A stretch of 64,000 nt of DNA from assembly GCA_902806565.1 (NCBI GenBank), contig CADCXA010000025.1, positions 1,612,001 through 1,676,000 on the forward strand. The letters run 5' to 3'. Shown here piece after piece: positions 44,999-54,987 of the stretch. The translations under genes were made by a program, and so were the position numbers. Position 1 is the first letter of the stretch. Every line of letters begins with the position of its first letter. The stretch is from Hypoxylon rubiginosum (Eukaryota > Ascomycota > Sordariomycetes > Xylariales > Hypoxylaceae). A model generated the notes under the pieces. It was not told where the DNA came from, searched no databases, and worked only from the letters and a program-made list of their open reading frames with translations.

Positions 44999-46945
44999 AT
45001 GGAATGCTTGAGAAACAAGTTTCAAAATGCTGTTGTGCTCGACGGGAGGTTTCAGACTCTCTCCCCTCTCAATCATGGATCTTTCGGCATGGTCTTTATG
45101 GCAAGGGACTTGAAAACCAATGAGCTGGTTGCTATTAAGTGCTTGACCAAGAAATCAGCTGCCAACGAATGCGGAATCGAATTCGCCGTGGATGAGAGAT
45201 CCGAAGAACTCCTATCCCACCGCCGCCTAGGGGCGCATCCCAATGTCGTCAACCTTGTTCACCACTTCGAGACGGATGCTCACGTGTACCTTGTGCTCGA
45301 GTATTGCTCGCGTGGTGACCTCTACGAAGCCATTCGAATGGGATACGGACCTCTAGAGACCGAGCACGTTCGTCGTTTCATGCTCGAGCTCGTCGATGCT
45401 GTTTCGTACATGCACTCGAAAGGTATCTTCCACCGAGACATCAAGCCCGAGAACATCTTCCTCACAGAATCTGGTGCGATGAAGCTTGGCGACTTTGGAT
45501 TGGCCACTACGGACAGATGGAGCTACGAGGCGACTGTCGGAAGCGACAGATATATGTCACCTGAGCAGTATGATTCGGCCGGAGCTGGATACTCGCCAGC
45601 CCAGGCTGACATTTGGGCAATTGGCGTCTGCCTCTTGAACATTCTCTTCTCGCGGAACCCTTTCACCGTTCCAACTGAATCCGACCCCTTGTTCCTGGAT
45701 TTCTCACGTGACAAGCAGTCGCTCTTTGACGTCTTCCCTACGATGTCCCAGGACACGTACGAAGTCATCGTCGAGTGCATGAATCTAGACCCCAGCAAGC
45801 GGTCTTTGGTCGGTGCTAAGAATGCTCTCCGCCGCGTTATCAGCTTTACCACTCTCGACGAGGCCTTGGATGATTTCTGCGCGACGGAGCATACAACGCT
45901 TGCCACTGCCAACCGCGAGCCCCTCCGAACTCCCTCGATCCAGAGCCCACAGATAGACCAAGGTGCCTTCCCGTGGGCTAAGGCCCTGCACGCGAGCCCG
46001 CCTCAGGCCATCCGCCAGCTCAGTGCCATTCCCGACGACGAGAGCTACACGGAGGACCTGTTTTCCAAGTCGGCGGAAACCGTTGATTGGCTATCGGGTT
46101 CTGTTCAGACTCCTTCGATTTCATCTGTCATGACATCCAGCCTGGCAGCGTCCATAAACTCCCTCAACATGTCGCGACCCATGAAGGTACCCACGCGCAC
46201 CGCGGTTAAGGTATCGCCGATGGCTGGGTCTCTGCCCATCACTATGTCGAAGCCGAGGCCAACGCTCAGTGCTATGTCCATGGTGTTTGGTCGCCAGAAG
46301 GATGCCGTGTCCAAGAGCTGGAGTGACATGTGGGATGAAGACGTCGAGGAGGACGAAGAGGAGCGTGCTCGCCAGCTTCAGGCGCTCAAGGAGCTGAACT
46401 CGAGAACCTGGAGTCAAGAGAGCAAGGAGGCGACTCGCACTCCCCAGCAGGATCAGGTATCCTTGCACCAGGCGCCAGCGTCTGATAATGAGAAGCCAGA
46501 GGCTTCGCCTGTGAACGATACCATTTCGGACGATATTGACGGGGATCTGGTTGCGGATGGATTTTTCTTTCATGAACCCGTTGCTGTCGAGCAGCCTCAG
46601 CAGTTCCCCGCCCGCTATTCGCCGCCCTCGAAGCGTAACTACATGGATAAGTGGGCAGCACTCGGGGAGCGCCGCCGGGCCTACACGGGAGCATCGGAGC
46701 CCAAGTCGCCGGACTTCAACACTAAGACGACACAGCGACAGTTGGGATTCGGCTTTAATAATTTGCATGGGATAGGGATGGGATTTTTGGATAACATCAA
46801 TCAGCATAACCATAACCGGAACCGGGAACGCGCCACATCACGCGATTGCCCATGGAACAAGGGCCGAGACTGGAACTGGCGCAAGGAGAGACGCCACGAT
46901 TTCAGCGAAGTCGAGTGGGTTGGCCATTGGCAGGAGGCTCATTGA
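44999..46945 (+). CDS. Serine/threonine protein kinase, Ran1(Pat1)/Ksp1/Sks1-like
   Basis: Single-exon 648-aa kinase. The kinase domain spans about 17-285: a Gly loop NHGSFGMV (25-32), VAIK with Lys47, catalytic HRDIKPEN (145-152), DFGLA (165-169), and SPEQ in place of APE (187-190), which is common in this nutrient-responsive subfamily. The inserted YSPAQADIWAIGV after the activation segment also fits Ran1/Ksp1-type kinases. The C-terminal 360 residues are disordered and Ser/Pro/Glu-rich, with an acidic WDEDVEEDEEE patch (about 442-453) and a basic, Trp-containing tail (CPWNKGRDWNWRKERR) that recurs among filamentous-fungal members. Relatives act in meiosis, filamentation and TOR/glucose signalling; the role here is inferred only. 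A long leader with two minimal uORFs precedes it. Confidence 0.9.
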   Translation: MECLRNKFQNAVVLDGRFQTLSPLNHGSFGMVFMARDLKTNELVAIKCLTKKSAANECGIEFAVDERSEELLSHRRLGAHPNVVNLVHHFETDAHVYLVLEYCSRGDLYEAIRMGYGPLETEHVRRFMLELVDAVSYMHSKGIFHRDIKPENIFLTESGAMKLGDFGLATTDRWSYEATVGSDRYMSPEQYDSAGAGYSPAQADIWAIGVCLLNILFSRNPFTVPTESDPLFLDFSRDKQSLFDVFPTMSQDTYEVIVECMNLDPSKRSLVGAKNALRRVISFTTLDEALDDFCATEHTTLATANREPLRTPSIQSPQIDQGAFPWAKALHASPPQAIRQLSAIPDDESYTEDLFSKSAETVDWLSGSVQTPSISSVMTSSLAASINSLNMSRPMKVPTRTAVKVSPMAGSLPITMSKPRPTLSAMSMVFGRQKDAVSKSWSDMWDEDVEEDEEERARQLQALKELNSRTWSQESKEATRTPQQDQVSLHQAPASDNEKPEASPVNDTISDDIDGDLVADGFFFHEPVAVEQPQQFPARYSPPSKRNYMDKWAALGERRRAYTGASEPKSPDFNTKTTQRQLGFGFNNLHGIGMGFLDNINQHNHNRNRERATSRDCPWNKGRDWNWRKERRHDFSEVEWVGHWQEAH

Positions 46946-47805
46946 GCTTTTTCTTTTCTTTAAAACTCCTTGCCGGTGTCGCCACTTGTAGTTGTGCTCA
47001 TCTCTCCACCAACCTCACGGGGTTCTTTCTTTTTCTTGGATTGTCTTTGGGATTTTTGTTGCTGCCACACCTTTCGTTGCTATTCTCTAGCCATGTCTTT
47101 GTTCTTAATAATTTGGTCACCGTTTTGGATACCAGGGGGGCATTAAGGTTGTGGATCCGAAGAAAAGAAAAAAAGAAGAGAATGTCGTCGGCGCGGGAAA
47201 ATTGGTTTCTTGGCTTGGCTTTCTGTCGGATCGTGCAACACAACAACACACAAGTTTGACAAAATTTGGCAGCAGCAAAACTTCCCCTTTACAACTCAAA
47301 CAAAAGCAAACACAATCCTGGTGGATTGATCTTAGCTTCAACTCGCTCTCTAGGTATTAGATATCTCCACACAGATTACTCAAAAACAATACCAGAAGTT
47401 ACCCACTCAATACTTGATGCTCATCTACTTGCTTCTATGTGACAGTCTATTAAAGGGTAAGATAGCAAATGGGTTGTTACTCGTGTTGGTAACATAAGAT
47501 ATTTATCTTAACTACTCGACTAAGTACTTATATTGCTGTTATAACATTCCTTCCATGATAGCTATTACTAATTTATAATCATATTTAATTAATATATATA
47601 TATTCTTCTTCTTCACTATGTTCTCATCTTCCGTGGTCTCTGTCCAGTTCCTCTTTTAGATGCTATGATGCCAAATCGGTCGAACCGCTACGCTGCAATA
47701 CCTTGGGTGAGAAAAAGGGAGGATGATATTACGAATGTTTGAAGAAATGTGAGTTTCGTAGGTGTAAGGTGGTGGTGGTAAACATCGATATTTGCCTTGT
47801 CATAT
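46946..47805. other. Convergent 3' spacer kinase / HET gene
   Basis: T-rich 3' UTR of the kinase, then AT-rich DNA with an (AT)n run near 47592-47601. Nothing else recognised. Confidence 0.6.
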
Positions 47806-49854
47806 CTATACCAAACTAAGCACGCAAATCTCCCGTTCAGCAAGAAAGGCTTCTAAGTCAGACGTGAATAATAACACATAACCGAGACGTTCGAAGCAGC
47901 CGGGATACTTGGGTGAAGGGCCTAGCATCAACGCGCGAACAGAGCCACGCTGCTCTTCAAAAACCAGTGGGATCAGCCAAACGATGGAAGTCAAAACACT
48001 CCCCAGGGGTTCATCCTCGGTGTGGAATATCCTCCTCGCAGAGGTCACCATCCGCCCCGTAGCGTGGTCCGATGTGGGAAAGGCGACAAGTGGCATGTCT
48101 AACGACACGGTTCGAATTTGCGTTCCTTCGCTTCTAGTAAGTTCGACTCGCCAGCTCTTGCCAGTATGGAGGTGAAGTGTCGCCTCGATCACCCTACCAC
48201 GGAGCTTGATGAGTCCGCTAGATACAGGACCGAAACGGTTGCTCGTCGACGGCGTTGCTGAGGCATCTACAACGTCGACTAGTGTAGTGCTCGGTGGCGA
48301 CCTCACGTGGAATTCGACAAGTTGGGTGTTGACCGAAACCCAGCTCCAACTCGGGGCGTAGAAGTGCTCCGGCATGCCTTCTTCGGCTTGCCATAGAAGT
48401 CCGTAGATGAGGTCCTCCCTCCAGAGGCCTGCGAGATAGGTACCGCCGTGCTTAAGCTGGAACCGAGAGGCTACCCCCGACAAGGCCACTAGTTTGTCTG
48501 AACGTACAGCAAGGTCTTTGCTACTGTAATCCTGGAGGATGTCGTCTCTCCAAAAGTCCATCAGCTCTGACGGGGTTGCTATTTCTTCCTCTAGCTTGTT
48601 GGCGCAGTTATATTTCCTCGCGCTGGTAGGCTTTGACTCGGGAAAAGCCCAGGCGCACTCGCAGAGGGAATCTTCGCGGCATTCCCATCGCATCTCATGC
48701 TTGCCATAGGCGAGATATCTTCTAGCTAGGAACATCCCCTGGAACGCCCACGCTCGACCGTCTAGGGGGCAATCCTCAGCATGGGCGCGTTCGGTGACTA
48801 GACGGTACTTGGCCTCTACGGGGCCCAGTTTGGGATCTAGAGTGAAGCTGGCGCGGCCTACATGGGAACTAGACGGCTCGCGATCTCGCAAGAACCCATC
48901 GTTGGCGGAGGAGGCCGCCGCCGCCGCTAACACCAGTTCCGCGTTGCCGTAGACTTTGTCCATCTGGGCCGACTCCCGCTCCCAGTCTGCCTCATCGTCC
49001 TGGACGATGCACAGGCTGTCAATCCAGATATAACGCAGACCCAGGGCCCTCACAACTTCTATCGCGTCCTTGAAGGTTGCGGGGAAATCCTCCAAGGGGA
49101 GTCCTGCCATGTGCGACTCGATGCTGTCTTTTCGTGTTTTGAGGGGCTGAGAATCGCCCCAGCAATAACTCAGGGCGACGAATAGGGCATCGCCTTGCAC
49201 CTCAGGTCGTGAAACAAGTTTTATATTCCAATGGTCAACATCGAGACCGATGTCGAGAAGCCGGGTGGGAACATAGCTCTCCGATGTGAGAGAGCACTTC
49301 GGGTGGTGCTTTCTACACGTATCCAGCCATTTCCTCGCTAGCTCGAAGGCTTCTGGAGACCCGCTGCTACGTATAGACTTATCACATGGCTCGTATTGCT
49401 CGCTCAAAGGGGCATTTGCTTTGGATACAGAGTTAATTATTTAGATGACCGGGTATTGCCTATGGGTAACTTGATAGACAATAGTAGATGACGCTCCAAG
49501 GTGCTTACCGAATGGGTAGAATAAAAGGGCGCCCTGGTATGGCCTTGCGTATACCGGAAGACCTAGTAAGTAACGACCGCTCGGAGCAATGCGATAAGTG
49601 AGTCTAGCTTTTGGCCTTTGAAGGCGGAAATGGTAATCATTTCTCGCGCTGAAGTAGACCGAGACGACTGTTGCGCAGACTACGCAACATCGATCAAGAG
49701 CAGGTCGTTCATCTGACTTCCATTCGACATCCCAATCCTCAAGGGGAGACCGGGGTAAGAATTTGGGGTCTGGCCATATTTTGGACAGATCCTCGTCGGA
49801 TTCGGCGCCGCAGGTTGGGCAATTTGTAAGTGGTGCCGTCTCGACAACGTCCAT
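47806..49854 (-). CDS. HET-domain (heterokaryon incompatibility) protein
   Basis: Exons are 49854-49509 and 49418-47806; the 90-nt phase-1 intron (GTAAGC...AAAG) joins YPFG to ANAPLSEQYEPC. The protein is 652 aa. The N-terminal 115 residues contain CPTC (12-15) and CCVVC (56-60), a possible zinc-binding arrangement seen before many HET domains. The HET domain (about 190-345) shows ALFVALSYCWGD, LGLRYIWIDSLCIVQDD and ADWERESAQMDKVYGNAELVLAAA. The C-terminal half matches the usual HET-protein tail (RAWAFQGMFLARRYL, LVALSGVASRF, YAPSWSWVSV). HET domains trigger death after fusion of unlike hyphae or in related immunity-like responses. No NACHT or repeat domain is attached, so it is a stand-alone type whose allorecognition role is untested. 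Confidence 0.92.
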
Positions 49855-50563
49855 AACCTCGAGTAGAGAAGTGAGTAGAAGGATCTTACTGATGTAATCT
49901 CCTTAAGATCGAGTGGTGTCTTTACCTATCGACACGACTACTTTTGAGGGTGCCTAAATATCACATGCTCATGTACAGAACTGGCACAGCATTTTATTAT
50001 GATGGCAAGTATACCAGGTAGGTATATATTGGAAGAGTTTTCGTCTTAACTTTTCTTGTACATTCATGAGATCTTATGCCATGAAAATGGCATTATACTA
50101 ACCAATACTTGGGGCTAGAGGGGAATAGTCGCAGTGGGTGAAAGTAAGACGGCGTACTTGAGTGCGCGCGATATAAGAGCCATTGTCGAAGAGCCGGGGT
50201 TCAGCCAGCTTGAGGAAACGTTAGAAAAGGGCCAAATCATCTTGAGAGTCTTCCCATACACGATTCGCCCTTTCCACTATGAAATAAGTGGCGGGAGTAG
50301 ATATGTATTTTCCCTCATCATATTCTGCATTCAGCATTCGGTATCTCAGCACAGTATTGGTTTTTTTTTACAGGTAACACCTCGTCGTCCCTAGTGACTC
50401 AGCTGACAACCTATAGGCAGTAGAAATCATCTATCTTCGCGGCCGAAAAGAAGAGTTAATGCACTGTCGAGGGCATAAGAAGAACTGAGTGAGCTGAAGG
50501 TGTTCGTATAAAAGGCGCCTGATACCTTAGGTAGTTCACAGACAACATCTTCATATTCCAAAA
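49855..50563. other. Promoter region of the HET gene with a possible gene remnant
   Basis: 50134-50394 (plus) is open and reads like protein (SARDIRAIVEEPGFSQLEET) up to a donor-like ATAT-GTATTT, but has no ATG. It could be an internal exon or a decayed gene; no family recognised. Confidence 0.3.
50507..50513 (+). promoter_or_regulatory. TATA box (TATAAAA)
   Basis: TATAAAA 57 bases before the ATG at 50564, a spacing compatible with a short leader. Confidence 0.55.
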
Positions 50564-50779
50564 ATGGCAAGAGTCCAAAATGAAATCAGTGACACTATAA
50601 TTGACGCTGGTAGTGACTTCTATTACTATAGTTTTAGTTTAGAGTATTCCGAATGGCCGCCTGCCCTCAGGGGCTACAGCAACTACTCCGCTGATCGAGG
50701 GGACATGACCATGACCACCTACCGTAAGGCATATACATATACGACAGGAACTACCTCTATTATGATACCAGTCACTTGA
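50564..50779 (+). CDS. Possible 71-aa protein, unknown
   Basis: ATG in good context (A at -3, G at +4) behind a consensus TATA box. The product is rich in Tyr, Ser and Thr (FYYYSFSLEYSEW; TTYRKAYTYTTGTT), with no signal peptide, Cys pairs or membrane segment. It may be a lineage-specific small protein or a first exon. No known family. Confidence 0.4.
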   Translation: MARVQNEISDTIIDAGSDFYYYSFSLEYSEWPPALRGYSNYSADRGDMTMTTYRKAYTYTTGTTSIMIPVT

Positions 50780-50993
50780 TCTAGGCAATTGTAATGAGCA
50801 GGAGTGAACAAGCCATTACTTTCATATCATAACCCTCCAACTCCCTTACACCCATCTAGCTTTTTTTCATCCCTGAATTGAACGAACCATCCATATATTC
50901 ATTCCTCGAAAGCTCATCCAACAACAACTCGGCTACTCAATTGAAGATAATTAACAGACGATCAATACAAGTAGTTTCGCCATCGCCATCATT

Positions 50994-51791
50994 ATGGAAC
51001 ACAACTGTGTGGTCAACATGGACCTCGAAAAGGAGGAATACTACCAATCATCGGTGCAAACTCGCTCAAGTGTCAAGGACAAGCATGCATTGTCAGACGC
51101 TACTACTCGGTCCTGCATAGTCTGCCGCAAGACGCTTATGTTCAGCTACTTCAACTGCTGCGCCATCTGCCTCGGCGTCATCGAGTGCACTCGGCCCCGA
51201 AACCACGAGAGACCCGTCGCCGCGGACTCCTTACCCACCGTAGAGCCGCCACGGGCGCCACCGCTCCGCCTAACCCGCGAGGCGTCGGGATCATTTTCGT
51301 CTACCTCCTCGTCGATGACGATGGTCGAGGGACGCACCGACGAGGACGAGAAGACGGCTCGGCCGCACTGCGATAGCACCTACTGCAAATACACGCACCT
51401 GCGGCCGGTGATGGTCCTGTTCATGTTGTGCGAGCTCTTCCAGCTCGGGTTCTCCGTGGTCTTTTTGAACATGGCGCTGTACTGCCACGACTGGCTGGTG
51501 CTGCGGTACTCCGGTTTGATTATTCTCCAGTGGTGGCAGCTCTTCATGCTAGCGCGCCAGGCAAGTTTTACCTACCTCTATTAAACCCTGCTACTGCTGC
51601 TGTCTGGGGCATTTTGCTAACATTAGTCGGTTCGATCGATTTAGTGGAACTGCGGCCAGTCCATCTTCGCCGGCCAGCTCGCCGCCTCCTTCTTCATAAT
51701 GTGGTATTACGTCGAGAGCAGCCGGCAGTGGCAGTGGTGGGAAGCCCTCGCTATCTGCAGCGTCTTGCTCAAGATCGTATTCCCCTGGTAG
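50994..51791 (+). CDS. Cys-rich four-TM membrane protein, unknown
   Basis: Exons are 50994-51560 and 51645-51791. The intron uses a GC donor (CAG-GCAAGT) with branch GCTAAC and acceptor TTTAG; a GT donor giving an open join is not apparent. The protein is 237 aa. A Cys cluster CIVC...CCAIC (41-59) sits in a partly hydrophobic stretch near the N-terminus. A charged, disordered Pro/Ser/Glu segment follows (62-125), then CDSTYCKYTH (126-135). Four hydrophobic helices are at about 138-163, 168-188, 194-211 and 220-236, ending KIVFPW. Family not recognised. Trp/Tyr/Phe-rich helices and exact frame restoration support a real gene. Confidence 0.7.
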
Positions 51792-52620
51792 ATGGCTAAG
51801 CTGGAGATGGACCGGGATAGGTAGAGGCAGAGGCAGAGGCAGGGTAAAAGGGGATGAGGTACATACTATGCAAGTAGTGATATTGGAACGCTCGACAATA
51901 TTCAAACCGTTGACGTTGCCCCGATCCTATCACGTGTAGCTGACTACCTCCTTTTCATGGAACGTCGAATCCTCACTCTGGGACACAACTGGCCACAGTT
52001 CATCAATACAGCCAACTGCACCAGCTCAACTCCCACCAACCGGCCGAAATACTTTAGGTGATACTTTCTGAACCTCGTCGCTATCGGCTTACCCACCAAC
52101 ACCGTCTTTAATCCTACACTCCCATCCGATTTCCTCTTGCTACCACTTCCTACCGTCAGTCACGCGTACTGCATTCCTTGATTTCCTGCCCAGTCATTGC
52201 TAGAAATGGCTAGAACAGGTAGCTATTATAGTTAGCTCTGAACGAAGAATATGGTGTTGATTTAACCTGACTTATTATTATCACTAGGAGACATGTTATG
52301 AGAATGTAAAGACTCAAGCTGTAAAGATATAATCCTCACAAATAGTAGGGTCATGTTTTTTATAGCTTACAAACATGTATCGGTATTAGAGAGTCGTCTT
52401 TTATGACTTCCAACTCCTAGTAATTCCTGATGATATATATTACGTGCGAGCCGCCAGTATGCTGTTGATTATTTTTTTGTCAACGCCGTGCCACGCCTAG
52501 TGCTAATGCATATGCGAATGAATCCTAAATATGCTGAAAATGTCATTCGATCTCCTATACAGTGTCCACTATATTACCACGAATCAATCGTTCCAAATAC
52601 TATCCCCGGATACGTACTTA
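51792..52620. other. Convergent 3' spacer
   Basis: 3' regions of two converging genes. Includes a GGCAGA tandem run at 51823-51842 and a CACGTG near 51931. No gene. Confidence 0.6.
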
Positions 52621-54987
52621 TTACTCTGCTCCGATAAGCTCTCTTGGTAAGAAGGCCCATACTGTGCCGACGATGGAGATGGTGCAAGAGACCAGCATAA
52701 CAATCCACATGAAGATGCGCTCGCGTGCGGCAATCTCGTGCCCGAAAAGCTTGAGATAGAAGGCTAGAGGAAGTCTAAGAAGCCATTAGTTAGTATACCT
52801 AAAAGGGGACTAGGGGATCTTTGGACTTACGTGACACAAATGGTGAAGCAGAGAGCGCTGCCCATAAATGCCATTATGGTATCAAATGACGGGAAGAGGA
52901 TGGCAATCGCTAAGAATACCAAGAGCGTCAAGATTCGGACGAGAGCCTTTAGCACCCCTCGCGAGCTGCTAGAGAGTCCGACGAGCGGCGTCTCCTCAGC
53001 CACAACTTGCTGTCGGAGACCGAATACAACTTCTAACGTCGTAATGATCGGTTGAGAATTGAGAGGGATTTTCGTCAAGGGGATGATGGCGATGAAGATG
53101 ACTAGGAGGATGTTCAAAGCGTGGGGGTATCCTGTGGTTTCAAGAATATTCCCTGTGATCTCGTCACGAACTCCATCCCCGAACATGATCAATCCTATTA
53201 TTGCTACCGCAGCGTCTACTATGAGCTATGAATCATTAGTCTCGCTGAATAGTAACTGGTCTCGACTTAAGAGACTTACAGTGAAACTGAATGTGTATGT
53301 GACCGCTTCCTTGTAACGGTATGGATGTCGCATGTCACGGTAGACCTAAGAATGTGTTAGTCAACTCGTCTCCCTTTTTGTGATCGAGCAACCTACGTTT
53401 GGAAAAACGCTGTGCCCACCCCACGGAGACATGAGTAATCCGAAGGAAAGGGGCAATGTCAGCCAGTTATCAGGAAATAGATAAGTCGTTGCAGGCTCAA
53501 TGAGAGAACCGGGCGCCTGCGTTTTCAACAAGCCGTCGAGGATTACAATGATGACAACTACGCCGCCTCGTTAGTATCTTTCAGACTCACCCTGGGGTTC
53601 GTGGAGGACTTACTGCTCAGGCAGGAGACCACGCCGATGAAGGAGGTAAAGCTTAGAAGAGACAACGGAGCAAATTGCAGGGGTATCATGATTAAAGTAC
53701 AGACGACCTTCCACTCGGTCACGGTCAAGGCGCCGGGGAATAACAGGGCCAACGAGTCGGCGAAAAGAACGATAAGGGCTACACAGGCGGCCAGCAGTTC
53801 GAGGGTAAACAGCACCGCCGTCATTATACGCGCTTTCCTGCCGAAGGAAATAAACGCTATGTCCGAAAAGGTAATCATCGTAGGGTCGAGGTCCATGCAT
53901 CTGGCCAGCAGCCTTGCCGTCCAGCTGGTCACCGCCGCGCAGAGAAGCAGGGCGATCAGTCCGCAGACCCAGCCGGCATATTTCAGCCCCATAGGCAGAC
54001 TTAGCAAGCCGACGCCGATCAAGACGCTAAATAAAGGTTCAGTAATAAAGTTTACGAGATGGAAAAGGGGGTCATTTCTCACTTGGTCGAATTCACCACG
54101 GTCTGCGGGAGGGTGGATTGGCCAGACACGGCCAGCACGATTCTACCCTCCTGCTCGACTTCCTTTACAATAATCGGCGGGCGTCCGCCGTCCGGCAAGT
54201 TCGTGCCGGATTCCCGCTGCTGGCGCCACAGGTCCGCGGCGTGAACCATCGTGGAATGGGTAGCCGCCGAGTCGATGGTGCCGTAGCTTCGGACGGACCC
54301 ATAGCTGCCGACTAGGGGAGGTACGGCTAGATGCGGCGGGATCGAGAATATCGAGTTGCTGCGCGCCGAGCCGGACGGCGATGCCACCCTGTGAAGGTCG
54401 CCGCTACCACTAAGTTGTTTTCGTTCGCCCTCGTGGCCTTCGGTCCGCGCCGGCGGCGTCGTCCCCGCGGGCCCCGGTTCCTCGTGATCGATAACGCCGG
54501 GCGAGCGCGCGTCGTCTTCTAGATCTCGTCGGAGGAGAGACGTTCTGGGCCCCGCTTCGACGTCGATATCGCGCCTGCTGTACGGGGTGGGGTCCTCGGT
54601 CTGGACGGGCTCCTGGCCGGGGGCGAATACGAAGGCTGGCTGCTCCGGTATGATCTCCGGGAAGACGGCGGCTCGCTGCCAGCTCCTGCTGAAGGATCTG
54701 ATGCTGTTGACGCCGCCGATGTTCATCAGACGGTTCGTTACGGACGACCTGTGGAAATTGGTGTGGTTAGTCTACGAAAAGATAGACTCAAGGTGGGTTA
54801 CTGCCAACCTTCGTTCTCTTCGATGTGGCCAGTCTTCATTCTGCCCGTCGCCGCCATGTTCACCTAGAAAGGCTCGGTCTTCGGAGTGGATGCTCTGGTC
54901 GCCAATGGACGAGGATAGGCTGTCGCTTCGGCCCGGCGAAGCCCCGCGATCATATTGATCCCACGTCGTAGGCTGCCTCGCAGCCAT
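52621..54987 (-). CDS. Vacuolar-type amino-acid transporter (AVT1-like, SLC32/36 family)
   Basis: Proton-coupled amino-acid transporter. Seven exons: 54987-54809, 54748-54083, 54026-53614, 53557-53397, 53345-53280, 53225-52831 and 52774-52621; introns of 51-60 nt, all frame-consistent, giving 677 aa. The first 275 residues form a hydrophilic cytosolic tail rich in Ser, Arg and Pro, with the fungal signature MNIGGVNSIRSF at about 67-78. The Aa_trans domain starts at NVLIGVGLLSLPMGLKYAGW (about 282) and has about eleven helices. Motifs include SDIAFISFGRKAR, FGLLMSPWGGHSVFPNVYRDM, and the loop with FGDGVRDEITGNIL. The first donor is GTTGGC. By family this is the vacuolar neutral amino-acid importer type; direction and substrates are inferred. 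Confidence 0.92.
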
